37,769 bases of DNA, from positions 1-37,769 of IMG/VR virus record IMGVR_UViG_3300030580_000559; one strand, given 5' to 3'. Shown here one piece after another: positions 6,051-14,612 of the stretch. The translations under genes and the position numbers were made by a program. The first letter of the stretch is position 1; every line of letters starts with the position of its first letter. Source of the DNA: a virus. The notes below the pieces were generated by a model. That model was not told the DNA's origin and made no database searches. It saw only the letters and a program-made list of their open reading frames with translations.

Positions 6051-7807
6051 CAGTAGGACTCCATAAATCCGGTATTGGCCGTGGTCTGCCCTTCGAGGGG
6101 TTCGTTGTGCAGTGCGTGGAACAGCGCCCACGCCAAGTCGGCATGGCCCGTCTCGTCGGTGCGACCGGCCGTGTAAGTGAACATGCGCCCGGAGGCGGTG
6201 ATTGTTTTGCGGATTGCCATCAGCGACTGCGCCATATCCGTCCAGCCGGCATCGAACTCCAGGCGACCGTTTTTGATCACGTCGTAGGCCTTCAGCACCA
6301 GACGGGTTTTGACTTCAGGTGAATAGCTAAAGGTGGTGATGTTCGGGAAGAACTGCTTCACCAGCTGGGCCACACCGGAGCCCATGCCCGTGATGTCGAT
6401 GCCGATATAGGTCACCCAGTAGCGTTTGGTGACCTGTCGGATGGCCTCAGCCTGGGCGGCAAAGTCCATCCCCCGGAACTGGTGTTTTTCCAGAACCCGG
6501 AACTTGCCACCGGGTACCGTCGGCGGGCCGATCACCACAAGCCCTGCGCTGTCCCCGTTCTCGGCGGGGTCGTAACCAACCCAGACCTGTCGATCCCCAA
6601 ACGGCCGCGCGGCAAACGGTTTGTAGTCCTCGGCCCAGAGGTCCCAACTGTCCACCATGCACGGCTGCAACATTGCCAGCGGGAAAATACTGGCGCCGTC
6701 GTCGATGAACTGGCACATCAACAGGTTCTGGAAGGCCTCGGCATCGTATTCCTGGCGTAGTTCGTCGAGGTCAAACAGGTCACAGCCACGGTCTTCCGCA
6801 TCGAGAATGGTGACGATCTGCCGCCAGACCCGGTCCTCACACAACCGCCCTTGTTGCAGCGCGTTGTGGGATACGTCGATTTTGACCCGTTGCGCCGCCG
6901 GTTTGCCCTTGTTGAAACGTTCCCCCGTCCAGAACGTATAGGCTTCGTGCGCCATGCTGGAAGGCGTCGAAAAGTAGGTCCGGCGGTACTGTTTCTGCAT
7001 CGCCATGCCGCTGGCGACCTTGTTCAGTTCCTTGAACTTGAACGTCCAGAAGAATTCGTCGAAGTAGAAATTGCCGTGGTAGCCCTGGGCTGTGCGGGCG
7101 TTGGTGCCCAGGAAGTGCAGTTCAGCACCATTGCCCAGAATGATCGGATCGCCCGTCAGCTCGACACCGACCACTTCACGGGCAAATGCCTGAATGTAGG
7201 CCTTGAAAATGTGCGCCTGATTCTTCGAGGCTGACAGGAATATCTGGTTGCGCCCGGTGGTCAGCGCATCAATCAGCGCCTCCCGAGCGAAATAGTACGT
7301 CGCGCCGATCTGCCGGGACTTCAGGATAGCGCGGGTACGCTGATTGCCAGCCTTGTACCAGTCCAACTGGTACCCGAAACAGCCGTCAATGAAGGCCTCA
7401 GTCAGCTTCTCAATATGCTCTTCATCGAACTCGTTGCGCTTCGGTGCCTTCTTCGGCCCCTCGTTGCGTTTGGCCAGGTTCGGATTCAGCTCGGTTTCGG
7501 TACCGCCGTCGTTGAAACGCTGGATGCGGGCCTGCCGCTCCAACTGGCGGTGCAACAGGTCAATTTCCTTGTAGTCCGATCCCGACTTTGGATCCTTGAG
7601 GATCAACTGCACCAGGCGGGCTTCGGTCGCGGCCTGGATACGTTCCAGCGGAGTGGCGCGGTCCCACTCGTCGCGGGCCTTCCAGCTGTGCAGGGTCTTT
7701 TCTTTCTCCCCGATCAACTCAGCGATCTCGCACACGCGATAGCCCTGCCAGTACAGGTGCTTGGCATGGCGGCGGTGATCGGTAGGCAATTCGACGATGG
7801 CATTCAT
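6050..7807 (-). CDS. P: terminase large subunit, ATPase/nuclease (P2 gpP)
   Basis: 585 residues. An N-terminal HTH (about residues 15-45, VCEIAELIGEKEKTLHSWK) is followed by the packaging ATPase with Walker A-like KSRQIGAT (163-170) and Walker B FYFDEFFW (247-254). The RNaseH-like nuclease has acidic residues at D413 (GYDPAENGD) and D471 (GIDITGMG). It cuts cos and drives DNA into the prohead with gpM and gpQ. Transcribed leftward, divergent from the scaffold gene; a conserved palindrome at 7854-7874 lies in the shared promoter region. Confidence 0.97.
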   Translation of the reverse strand: MNAIVELPTDHRRHAKHLYWQGYRVCEIAELIGEKEKTLHSWKARDEWDRATPLERIQAATEARLVQLILKDPKSGSDYKEIDLLHRQLERQARIQRFNDGGTETELNPNLAKRNEGPKKAPKRNEFDEEHIEKLTEAFIDGCFGYQLDWYKAGNQRTRAILKSRQIGATYYFAREALIDALTTGRNQIFLSASKNQAHIFKAYIQAFAREVVGVELTGDPIILGNGAELHFLGTNARTAQGYHGNFYFDEFFWTFKFKELNKVASGMAMQKQYRRTYFSTPSSMAHEAYTFWTGERFNKGKPAAQRVKIDVSHNALQQGRLCEDRVWRQIVTILDAEDRGCDLFDLDELRQEYDAEAFQNLLMCQFIDDGASIFPLAMLQPCMVDSWDLWAEDYKPFAARPFGDRQVWVGYDPAENGDSAGLVVIGPPTVPGGKFRVLEKHQFRGMDFAAQAEAIRQVTKRYWVTYIGIDITGMGSGVAQLVKQFFPNITTFSYSPEVKTRLVLKAYDVIKNGRLEFDAGWTDMAQSLMAIRKTITASGRMFTYTAGRTDETGHADLAWALFHALHNEPLEGQTTANTGFMESY

Positions 7808-7853
7808 GGCGCAGATGCTGCCGCCCGCGCGCGAACAGTACCCGCTCCCGTCC

Positions 7854-7874
7854 TTGTAACGAGTGGTTCTACAA
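7854..7874. promoter_or_regulatory. candidate Ogr-type late activator site, divergent P/O promoters
   Basis: TTGTA-N11-TACAA, preceded by CC. The same layout occurs before V (15654-15674) and FI (20271-20291), precisely the starts of P2 late operons. P2 Ogr sites are described as TGT-N12-ACA dyads near -55; here the spacing is one base longer. One site could serve both divergent promoters. Confidence 0.65.
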
Positions 7875-7958
7875 GAGCGCCTCGTTGTCGGTCGCGCTCC
7901 CGTTCAACAACATGCGCTCATCGCCAAGGCACACAGCCACCGCACTGAGGATTCACGC

Positions 7959-8837
7959 ATGGCCGGCAAAACCGACACTCCAGCCAAGAAACAACGCTCC
8001 AAGTTCTTCCGCGTCGCCGTTGAAGGCGCCACCACCGATGGCCGCCAGATCGAACGGCAATGGCTGGTCGATGCCGCCGAGACCTACAGCCAAAACACTT
8101 ACGGTGCGCGGGTCTGGATTGAGCACATGCGCAGCCTGCTGCCGGACAGCCCTTTCCGGGCCTACGGCGACGTAGTCGCGCTGAAAACCGAGGAAGTCGA
8201 CATCGCCGGGGTCAAAAAGCTCGCCCTATTTGCCCAGATCGAACCGACTGCCGACCTGGTCTCCATGAATAAAGCCCGCCAGAAAATGTTCACCAGCATT
8301 GAGCTTCGTCCGAAGTTCGCCGACACCGGACGGGCCTACCTGGACGGCCTCGCAGTCACCGATACCCCTGCAAGCCTGGGTACCGAAATGCTGACCTTCA
8401 GCGCTCAGCACCCGGCCAAAAACCCACTGGCAAACCGTAAACGCGACCCCGGCAACCTGTTTTCCGAGGCTATCGAGGTCGCACTTGAATTCGAGGAAGT
8501 TGAGGACGAAAGCGGAAAGGTCGTAGGCCTGTTCAACCGTGTTCTCGAACTCCTCGGCAAGAGCAAGGACAAGGAAGGCAAGGACGCCGCCATTTTCACT
8601 GAACTCGGCGAGGCCGTTGAAGCCATGGCCGAGCATGTCGCTGGTCAAGGCGAAGCCTTCGCCGCAGAAAAATCCGCCCGCGAAAAGCTGCAGGCCGACC
8701 ACGACAAGCTGTCTACCGAGTTCACGGCGCTGGTCAAAAAACTCGAAAACACCCCGGACACCACCGGACAAAACCCGCAGTTCTCCGTTCGCCCGCCGGC
8801 TACGGGCAGTGACGGGAAGCTCGTCACTGACTGCTGA
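7959..8837 (+). CDS. O: capsid scaffolding protein and protease (P2 gpO)
   Basis: 292 residues. An N-terminal serine protease domain carries candidates for the gpO triad at D27, H56 (WIEHMRSL) and S113 (FTSIELRP); the spacing parallels the P2 triad D19/H48/S107 as I recall it. The C-terminal half (about 200-270) is a charged coiled-coil scaffold. It guides assembly of gpN and then matures capsid proteins and itself. ATG 7959 is chosen with TGAGGA 8 bases ahead and MAGKTD-type family start; upstream in-frame starts fall in the promoter region. First gene of the rightward O operon. Confidence 0.94.
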   Translation: MAGKTDTPAKKQRSKFFRVAVEGATTDGRQIERQWLVDAAETYSQNTYGARVWIEHMRSLLPDSPFRAYGDVVALKTEEVDIAGVKKLALFAQIEPTADLVSMNKARQKMFTSIELRPKFADTGRAYLDGLAVTDTPASLGTEMLTFSAQHPAKNPLANRKRDPGNLFSEAIEVALEFEEVEDESGKVVGLFNRVLELLGKSKDKEGKDAAIFTELGEAVEAMAEHVAGQGEAFAAEKSAREKLQADHDKLSTEFTALVKKLENTPDTTGQNPQFSVRPPATGSDGKLVTDC

Positions 8838-8882
8838 TCCACACCACGGACAACACCCAGCCAAGGAACATCGGAGAAAACC

Positions 8883-9890
8883 ATGCGTAACGATACCCGC
8901 GTCCTGTACAACGCCTACCTGCAACAACTCGCGCAACTGCACGGGGTTGGCGACGTCACCACTAAATTTACCGCCGCACCGAGCGTGGCCCAGACACTGG
9001 AAACCCGGATTCAGGAGTCCAGCGCGTTCCTCAGTGCCATCAACGTGTTCGGTGTTTCGGAACAGTCGGGTGAAAAAATCGGCATCGGTATCGATGGCAC
9101 CATTGCCAGCACCACCGACACGACCCAAAAGGACCGCGAGCCCCGCGACCCGAGCGGCCTGGACAGCCGTAAGTACCTCTGCACCCAGACCAACTTCGAC
9201 ACAGGCATTCGTTACCAAAAGCTGGACCAGTGGGCCAAGTTCAAGGACTTTCAAGCCCGTATTCGTGACGCCATTATCAAGGCCCAGGCGCTCAACCGCA
9301 TCATGATCGGCTGGAACGGCACCAGTCGTGCAGAGACATCCAACCCAGCCACCAACCCACTTTTGCAAGACGTGAACATTGGTTGGCTGCAAAAAATGCG
9401 ACTGGAAAACGCCGCTCGCGTGCTGCATGAAGTGGTGGGCGGCAGCGGGAAAATCCAGATCGGCGCCGGTAAGGACTTCGAGAACATCGACGCCCTGGTC
9501 GTCAGTATGGTCAACGAGTTCATCGAGCCCTGGTATCAGGAAGACACCGACCTGGTAGTGATCTGTGGTCGCCAGCTGCTGGCAGACAAGTACTTCCCGA
9601 TCATCAACAAAACCCAGGCGCCAACCGAGATACTCGCGGCCGATATCGTCACCAGTCAGAAGCGCATCGGCAACTTGCCAGCAGTGCGAGTACCGCACTT
9701 CCCGGCCAACGGCCTGTTGGTGACCCGTCTCGACAACCTGTCGCTGTACTGGCAGGAAGGCACGCGCCGCCGCACCGTCGTCGACAACGCCAAACGCGAC
9801 CGCATCGAGAACTTCGAATCGGTTAACGAAAGCTATGTGATCGAAGACCTGGGCTGCGCTGCCATGGCCGAAAACATCACCCTGAGCTGA
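8883..9890 (+). CDS. N: major capsid protein (P2 gpN)
   Basis: 335 residues, a length normal for the P2 major capsid family. Characteristic stretches are the N-terminal YLQQLAQLHGV, the central YQKLDQWAKFKDF, and VVICGRQLLADKYFPI. It forms the icosahedral shell after processing by gpO. A GGAG ribosome-binding site lies 7 bases before ATG 8883. It sits 45 bases after O and 10 bases before M, in conserved P2 order. Confidence 0.97.
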   Translation: MRNDTRVLYNAYLQQLAQLHGVGDVTTKFTAAPSVAQTLETRIQESSAFLSAINVFGVSEQSGEKIGIGIDGTIASTTDTTQKDREPRDPSGLDSRKYLCTQTNFDTGIRYQKLDQWAKFKDFQARIRDAIIKAQALNRIMIGWNGTSRAETSNPATNPLLQDVNIGWLQKMRLENAARVLHEVVGGSGKIQIGAGKDFENIDALVVSMVNEFIEPWYQEDTDLVVICGRQLLADKYFPIINKTQAPTEILAADIVTSQKRIGNLPAVRVPHFPANGLLVTRLDNLSLYWQEGTRRRTVVDNAKRDRIENFESVNESYVIEDLGCAAMAENITLS

Positions 9891-9900
9891 GGCGGCAACC

Positions 9901-10617
9901 ATGACCAATCCCTGCCGCCATCACTTCCAGCGCGTCACAGCAGCCATTGCAGCGGCTGCCGTGGCCGGTCCGGCCATGACGATGGAAGGTTCCACCGTTT
10001 ACGAGCTGCACCTTGCCAAGCTCCAGCAGGACTATCTGCGCCTGAAGCAGGTGCAATCGATTGAAGGAAAGGCAGAGCTGAAACGGCAGCTGCTGCCTGA
10101 ATACATCCCGTATGTGCAAGGCGTCCTCGCCGAAGGTAAAGGCGCGCAAGACCAGGTGCTCACCACCCTGATGGTCTGGCGGATGGATGCCGGTGACTTT
10201 GCCGGCGCCCTGGACATTGCTGAGTACGTGATCAATCACGCGCTACTGATGGCTGACCGCTTCGAGCGCACCACCGGCACCATCATCGCGGAAGAAATTG
10301 CCGAGGTGGCCCTAAAAGCGCAGAAGGCTGGTGGCACCTTTGATCTGGATCTGCTGCTACGCACTGAGCAGATCGCAGGTGAAGAGGACATGCCTGACCA
10401 GGCCAAAGCCAAGCTACACCTGGCGCTAGGTAAAGCGTGTGCTGAGAGGGTTTCTGACGATGAAACCTCAGAAAGCAAGGTAATCGCCATCGGTTACCTG
10501 GAATCTGCAAAAAACTACCTGGCCCGCGCCATTGAGCTGAACACCAGCTGCGGTGGCAAGAAGGATCTGGAGCGCGTCGAGCGTCTCCTCAAAAAATTCG
10601 CTGCTCCAAGCAGCTAA
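9901..10617 (+). CDS. M: terminase small subunit (P2 gpM)
   Basis: 238 residues, mostly helical, with the family core TTLMVWRMDAGDFAGALDIAEYVI in the middle and a C-terminal basic helix (DLERVERLLKKFAAP). It recognises cos and positions the large subunit for cutting. Starts 10 bases after the capsid gene with GGCGG ahead. A 102-base untranslated gap follows before L, with a small hairpin at 10635-10650. Confidence 0.95.
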   Translation: MTNPCRHHFQRVTAAIAAAAVAGPAMTMEGSTVYELHLAKLQQDYLRLKQVQSIEGKAELKRQLLPEYIPYVQGVLAEGKGAQDQVLTTLMVWRMDAGDFAGALDIAEYVINHALLMADRFERTTGTIIAEEIAEVALKAQKAGGTFDLDLLLRTEQIAGEEDMPDQAKAKLHLALGKACAERVSDDETSESKVIAIGYLESAKNYLARAIELNTSCGGKKDLERVERLLKKFAAPSS

Positions 10618-10634
10618 CCGAGCGTCCCCACGCA

Positions 10635-10650
10635 CCCCGCCGGCTCGGGG
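10635..10650. repeat. hairpin between M and L
   Basis: CCCCG (10635-10639), loop CCGGCT, CGGGG (10646-10650), no T tract. The whole 102-base gap is open in the L frame but lacks a start with a ribosome-binding site, so it is left non-coding. A possible mRNA processing or attenuation structure. Confidence 0.3.
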
Positions 10651-10719
10651 CGGATCGGCCAGGCCGCTCCTCCTGAACGTGAAGCCCCGACCACCGGCGA
10701 CCTATTTCTGAGTGCAGTC

Positions 10720-11181
10720 ATGAGCGCATTTGTAGCCAACGGCACCGTCAGCAGCGGCCACATCAACACTGACCCGTTCTGGCCGTCGATTGACCTGGAC
10801 AACTTGCGCGCCACCCTGCGCATTGACAACAGCGTCACGCCGGCTCGCCTGGAAACTGCCGTGATTGCCGCAGCCATCAACCTCAACCGCGAACTAGGCG
10901 AATGGCGTGCAACCCAACAAGCTGCTGGCTACACCACACTGGACGACGTACCAGGTGACCGCATCAAGGATGTGTCAGTAAAAGCACACCTCTACCGTCG
11001 CGCCATCGAAGCCGGTACCGGCGCCGAAGTCTGCGAGCGATACCGCTCCTACGACACCACCAATGTCGGCAACCACAAAGCCGAAGAACTCACCCCGAAC
11101 ATCGACGACTACCGCCGCGACCTGCGCTGGGCCGTCCGCGACTTCCTTGGCATCGGCCGCACCACCGTGGAGCTGATCTGA
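10720..11181 (+). CDS. L: head completion/stabilisation protein (P2 gpL)
   Basis: 153 residues with the family pattern PFWPSIDLDNLRATLRID near the N-terminus and DDYRRDLRWAVRDFLG at the C-terminus. It plugs the portal after packaging and readies the head for tail joining. The stop overlaps the X start as TGATG. ATG 10720 gives the MSAFVAN opening usual in Pseudomonas relatives. Confidence 0.94.
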   Translation: MSAFVANGTVSSGHINTDPFWPSIDLDNLRATLRIDNSVTPARLETAVIAAAINLNRELGEWRATQQAAGYTTLDDVPGDRIKDVSVKAHLYRRAIEAGTGAEVCERYRSYDTTNVGNHKAEELTPNIDDYRRDLRWAVRDFLGIGRTTVELI

Positions 11182-11393
11182 TGGCCACCACCGTCCGCGC
11201 CTATCAAAACGACACCGTCGATGCTCTGTGTTGGCGGTACTACGGCCGCACAGCAGGCGTCACTGAGGCCGTGCTTGAGGCCAACCCTGGCCTGGCCGAC
11301 CACGGCCCAATCTTGCCGCAAGGACTTGCCGTCAACATGCCCGAAGCCCAAACCAGCGCCCCACAGCGGCAGATGGTGAACCTATGGGACTGA
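11181..11393 (+). CDS. X: tail protein X (LysM-like)
   Basis: 70 residues. The sequence DTVDALCWRYYGRTAG, then ILPQGLAVNMPE, is the LysM-like fold of P2 gpX. It is a small tail or baseplate protein; a peptidoglycan-contact role is suggested by the fold. Overlaps L by one base (TGATG), so translation is coupled. Confidence 0.93.
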   Translation: MATTVRAYQNDTVDALCWRYYGRTAGVTEAVLEANPGLADHGPILPQGLAVNMPEAQTSAPQRQMVNLWD

Positions 11394-11420
11394 TCCCCTG
11401 CAACCAAGGAAACCCACACC

Positions 11421-11774
11421 ATGGCTGATCCGACTTCCAGCGCTGTGACCGGCCTTCTTATGGGCCTGGGCCTGGCGACCGTTACGCCGATCATCGACGG
11501 GGAGGCGCTGTTTGGCGCGATCCTCGGCGCCTGGCTGGTGACCAGCACCAAGCATGACCTGAAGGTCTGGCAGCGGCTGGGGTCGCTGTTTCTGTCGGCC
11601 GGGGTGGGTTACCTCTTCGCGCCGATGGCCTTGCAAGCAGTCCCGTTCATCACCAGTGGTGGCAGTGCTTTTGTCTGTGCCCTGGTGGTCATCCCCATCA
11701 GCATCAAGCTCATGGTCTGGGTTGAAAAAGCGGATATCTGGGACATCTGGCGTCGCATCCGAGGGGGCAGTTGA
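11421..11774 (+). CDS. membrane protein of lysis cassette, putative holin or antiholin
   Basis: 117 residues with about three to four hydrophobic segments (GLLMGLGLATVTPII, ALFGAILGAWLV, LGSLFLSAGVGYLFAP, AFVCALVVIPISI) and a basic C-terminus. Ribosome-binding site AAGGAA precedes ATG 11421. It is directly followed by a second small membrane protein and the endolysin, matching the double-membrane-gene lysis cassettes of Pseudomonas P2-like phages. Which of the two is holin and which antiholin cannot be read from sequence. Confidence 0.78.
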   Translation: MADPTSSAVTGLLMGLGLATVTPIIDGEALFGAILGAWLVTSTKHDLKVWQRLGSLFLSAGVGYLFAPMALQAVPFITSGGSAFVCALVVIPISIKLMVWVEKADIWDIWRRIRGGS

Positions 11775-11775
11775 T

Positions 11776-12054
11776 ATGCCGAACATCGAACTTACCGTTC
11801 AAGTGGTCACAGCGCTGGCCTACCTGCTCAGTGCATTGCGCCTGGCCTGTTACAGCCGAGGTGCGGCCCGGTACCGGCGCAGCATCTCGCTGCTGGCCAG
11901 CCTGTTCGGCGCCGCGCTGTGTATCTGCGGTCTGGAAATCCTCCTGTACCGCCAGCCCACCAGCCTCTGGCAGGCCGTCTCCATCGTGCTGCTCTGCACC
12001 CTGATTTTCCGTTCTCGCGGCAACGTCGCCGCCCTGTTGAGGCCCAGCGCATGA
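11776..12054 (+). CDS. putative 3-TM holin
   Basis: 92 residues. Three hydrophobic segments are visible: VVTALAYLLSALRLACYS, SLLASLFGAALCICGLEILL and LWQAVSIVLLCTLIFRS, separated by Arg-rich turns, as in the Phage_holin_3 family (PF05449-like). GAGGGGG lies 9 bases before ATG 11776. It starts two bases after the preceding gene and overlaps the endolysin start as ATGA. It would permeabilise the inner membrane to release endolysin. Confidence 0.82.
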   Translation: MPNIELTVQVVTALAYLLSALRLACYSRGAARYRRSISLLASLFGAALCICGLEILLYRQPTSLWQAVSIVLLCTLIFRSRGNVAALLRPSA

Positions 12055-12893
12055 CCACCACCCTACGTCACGGCGACCGCTCGCAAGCCGTCCGCATTCT
12101 GCAAAAGAACCTCAACAACCACGGGGCCAAGCTGGTGGTGGACGGCGACTACGGCGACGCCACCGAATCCGCCGTTCGTGCTTACCAAGTGAAAGCCGGC
12201 CTGGTCGCTGATGGCATTGCCGGGACCAAGACCCAAACCAGCCTGGCCGGTGGTGACTGTGCCCAGTTGCTGCGCAACAACGACCTGGTGAAAGCCGCCG
12301 AACGCCTCGACTTGCCCCTTGCCAGCATCTACGCGGTCAACGAAGTGGAATCCAATGGCAAGGGTTTCCTCGACAATGGCAAGCCGGTGATCCTGTTCGA
12401 GCGGCACATCATGTACCGCCAGCTATCCACGCCACGGCATGAAGGCGATGACCCGGCCGAACTCAAACGCCAGGCCGACCAGCTCACCACCGCCAACCCG
12501 GCTCTGGTAAACCAAAAGCCCGGTGGATACGTCGGTGGTACCGCCGAACACCAGCGCCTGGCAATGGCCCGACTGATCGACGACACCGCCGCGCTGGAAT
12601 CTGCGTCCTGGGGTGCATTCCAGATCATGGGCTTCCACTGGAAGCGCCTGGGCTACTCCAGCGTGCAGGACTTTGTGGCGGCCATGAGTGCCGGCGAATC
12701 GCAGCAGTTCGACGCCTTCACTCGATTCATTGAAACCGATCCGGTTCTACATAAGGCCCTGAAAGCACGCAAGTGGACCGAGTTCGCCAAGCTTTACAAC
12801 GGGCCGAACTATCAGCGCAATCTCTACGACACCAAACTCCAACGCGCCTATGAGCGACACGCCGGCTGTGGTTGCGGGCAGGTGGCAGCATGA
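12051..12893 (+). CDS. endolysin: peptidoglycan-binding domain plus N-acetylmuramidase
   Basis: 280 residues. Residues 5-66 are a PG_binding_1 repeat (GDRSQAVRILQKNL ... VDGDYGDATESAVRAYQ ... GIAGTKT). Residues 85-270 match the N-acetylmuramidase (DUF3380) domain, with the probable catalytic acid E98 or E100 in AVNEVESNGKGF and SASWGAFQIMGF downstream. No signal peptide, so release depends on the holin. Starts within the holin stop (ATGA) and ends overlapping the next start (ATGA). Confidence 0.95.
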   Translation: MTTTLRHGDRSQAVRILQKNLNNHGAKLVVDGDYGDATESAVRAYQVKAGLVADGIAGTKTQTSLAGGDCAQLLRNNDLVKAAERLDLPLASIYAVNEVESNGKGFLDNGKPVILFERHIMYRQLSTPRHEGDDPAELKRQADQLTTANPALVNQKPGGYVGGTAEHQRLAMARLIDDTAALESASWGAFQIMGFHWKRLGYSSVQDFVAAMSAGESQQFDAFTRFIETDPVLHKALKARKWTEFAKLYNGPNYQRNLYDTKLQRAYERHAGCGCGQVAA

Positions 12894-13093
12894 TCGACTT
12901 TGAGGCTGTGCAGAAACTGAGAGTCCAGGACGGTGACCTGCTGGTGGTGCCGGAGTCGACTAAACAAGACGACATGCAGCTGTTGGTCGAATCCATTCAG
13001 TTGATGAACGGCACCCGAGCCGTGATCGTGCGCGGCCCCATCAAACAACTCGATACCTGCGCCATGAACAAACTCGGTTGGTACCGCGCGTGA
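12890..13093 (+). CDS. small conserved hypothetical protein in lysis cassette
   Basis: 67 residues, alpha/beta, rich in hydrophobic beta stretches (GDLLVVPEST, RAVIVRGPI). No motif assigned. It overlaps the endolysin (ATGA) and the spanin (GTGA) and is thus translationally coupled into the lysis cassette. A lysis role is suggested by position only. Confidence 0.8.
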   Translation: MIDFEAVQKLRVQDGDLLVVPESTKQDDMQLLVESIQLMNGTRAVIVRGPIKQLDTCAMNKLGWYRA

Positions 13094-13533
13094 GCACCCT
13101 GCGCCAGGCCCTGTACGGCATCGCCCTGCTCGGTGCCCTGGCGCTATTGATCTGGGGCCAGCAACAGCGCATCGACCTCGCCGAGGGCAAAACCGAACGG
13201 GCAGAGTCAGCAGCAGCCACGGCCCGCGAAGACGCCGCGCGGAACCTCGCCACCGCCAAAACGCTCACCACCACCCTACAACAGGAACGCACCGCCCAAA
13301 GCGCCCTGCGCGCTCAACAGGACCTGTTGCGCCAAGGCCTGGCAAAACGTGAGCGAACCATAGAGGAGCTGAAACATGAAAACGCCGAACTACGCGACTG
13401 GGCTGCTCAGCCTTTGCCTGACGCTGCTCGCCGGCTGCGTGAGCGCCCCGCCCTTACCGGCGCCGACACTTATCGTCAGTGGCTGTCCGGCCGTGGTGCC
13501 GTGCCAACTGCCGGCGACCAGCCCGCGCAGTAA
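13090..13533 (+). CDS. lysB: inner-membrane spanin (LysB/Rz-like)
   Basis: 147 residues from GTG 13090, which overlaps the preceding TGA. An N-terminal transmembrane segment (ALYGIALLGALALLIWG) is followed by a long alanine- and glutamate-rich coiled coil to about residue 105. This is the i-spanin layout: it pairs with the outer-membrane lipoprotein encoded inside its 3' end to disrupt the outer membrane. The Rz1 frame begins at 13376, within this gene. Confidence 0.9.
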   Translation: MSTLRQALYGIALLGALALLIWGQQQRIDLAEGKTERAESAAATAREDAARNLATAKTLTTTLQQERTAQSALRAQQDLLRQGLAKRERTIEELKHENAELRDWAAQPLPDAARRLRERPALTGADTYRQWLSGRGAVPTAGDQPAQ

Positions 13534-13633
13534 CGGCGACCAACTCACCGACCAAGACCGCATCGAAGCCGCCTGGGCCGACTGCGCCGCCCAGGTCGAC
13601 ATGGTTTATCAACACCAGCAGGCCAAACCATGA
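13376..13633 (+). CDS. lysC: outer-membrane spanin lipoprotein (LysC/Rz1-like)
   Basis: 85 residues, with a lipoprotein signal and lipobox LLAGC (lipidated C21), then a proline-rich segment (APPLPAPT) typical of Rz1 proteins. Its first 158 bases lie within lysB in the +1 frame, the classic overlapping spanin pair. GAGCTG lies before ATG 13376. The end overlaps gene R as ATGA. Confidence 0.9.
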   Translation: MKTPNYATGLLSLCLTLLAGCVSAPPLPAPTLIVSGCPAVVPCQLPATSPRSNGDQLTDQDRIEAAWADCAAQVDMVYQHQQAKP

Positions 13634-14106
13634 ACAAGCACGAAAGCCTACGCGCTCACCTGTTGGCCACCGTCGACGAATTCAAGCTCGACCCCAGCCG
13701 CCTGCTGATCTTCATCGACAACGGCAAGGTCCGCTGCACTGCTGCCGCAAGCCTGTCTTTTGAGTACAGCTTTGACCTGCAGATCATCCTCACCGAATTC
13801 GCCGGGCACCCCGACAGCGTGATACTGCCAATCCTCGGCTGGCTCAGCGTCAACCAGTCCGAGCTGCTGGAAAACCTCGACAAAGTGAAGAACGGCATTC
13901 AGTTCGAAGCCGATATCATCGACACCAGCAAGGTCGACCTCAGCCTGACCCTACCGCTGACAGAGCGGGTGATTGTCGGCAAGGATGACCAGGGCAACAC
14001 CACCGTCAAGCATGCCGGCGAGCCGCAACGTGTCGCGGACTATCTTGATCCGAACTGGGTACCAGATGCCCAGGGCAACGCAAGTGAATGGGTAGTGCCC
14101 AAATGA
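13630..14106 (+). CDS. R: tail completion protein (P2 gpR)
   Basis: 158 residues; family features KHESLRAHLLATV at the N-terminus, YSFDLQIILTEFAGHPD and PILGWLSVNQSELLEN in the middle, and a C-terminal part ending WVPDAQGNASEWVVPK. It acts with gpS at the head-tail junction. ATGA overlaps link it to lysC upstream and S downstream. Confidence 0.94.
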   Translation: MNKHESLRAHLLATVDEFKLDPSRLLIFIDNGKVRCTAAASLSFEYSFDLQIILTEFAGHPDSVILPILGWLSVNQSELLENLDKVKNGIQFEADIIDTSKVDLSLTLPLTERVIVGKDDQGNTTVKHAGEPQRVADYLDPNWVPDAQGNASEWVVPK

Positions 14107-14570
14107 ACGGCAGCCTAGAGGCACTTGAGGACTGGGTCGGCCCCCTACTCCGAAAGTTGGAACCAGCGGAGCGAGGAAAACTTGCCCGCAGCCTGGCCCA
14201 GCAGCTTCGGCGCAATCAGCAGCAACGTGTGAAAGCCCAGGCAAACCCGGATGGCAGCAAGTACACACCCAGGAAGAAGCGTGACTTACGTGGGAAGAAG
14301 GGGCGAATCCGCCGCAAGCTGGAGATGTTCCAGAAGCTGCGCAAGGTGACATACCTGAAGGCTAAAGGGGACGGTAGTGCCATCAGCGTAGGCTTCACCG
14401 GCCGGGTCGCCCGGATAGCGCGAGTCCACCAGTACGGCTTGAGGGATAGAGCCGAACGGAATGCACCGCAGGTCCAATACGATCAGCGGGAAATTTTAGG
14501 TTTTGCAAATGAGGATCTAACTTTCATCCGCGACTCTATAATTAGCCACATAGCTTTTCATCACACCTAA
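14103..14570 (+). CDS. S: tail completion protein (P2 gpS, phage virion morphogenesis)
   Basis: 155 residues, basic. The family pattern is clear: LEDWVGPLLRKLEPAERGKLAR, then GSKYTPRKKR and RVARIARVHQYGLRDR. The first two thirds are GC-rich like the rest of the phage. From about 14490 the coding becomes AT-rich while still encoding the expected C-terminus (YDQREILGFANEDLTFI), and it leads straight into the AT-rich cargo. The 3' end was therefore probably exchanged together with the cargo by recombination inside S. Confidence 0.93.
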   Translation: MNGSLEALEDWVGPLLRKLEPAERGKLARSLAQQLRRNQQQRVKAQANPDGSKYTPRKKRDLRGKKGRIRRKLEMFQKLRKVTYLKAKGDGSAISVGFTGRVARIARVHQYGLRDRAERNAPQVQYDQREILGFANEDLTFIRDSIISHIAFHHT

Positions 14571-14612
14571 TAAAGCAATAAAGAATTGCGCGCCTAAGCG
14601 CACACTCAGAAA

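Noticed and set aside
8226-9908. 560-residue open frame on the minus strand
   Set aside because: It is the shadow of the scaffold and major capsid genes in GC-rich DNA; no domain, no ribosome-binding site, and both opposing genes are certain.
10618-10719. N-terminal extension of gpL through the open gap after M
   Set aside because: The frame is open but has no start codon with a ribosome-binding site, and ATG 10720 gives the usual family start.
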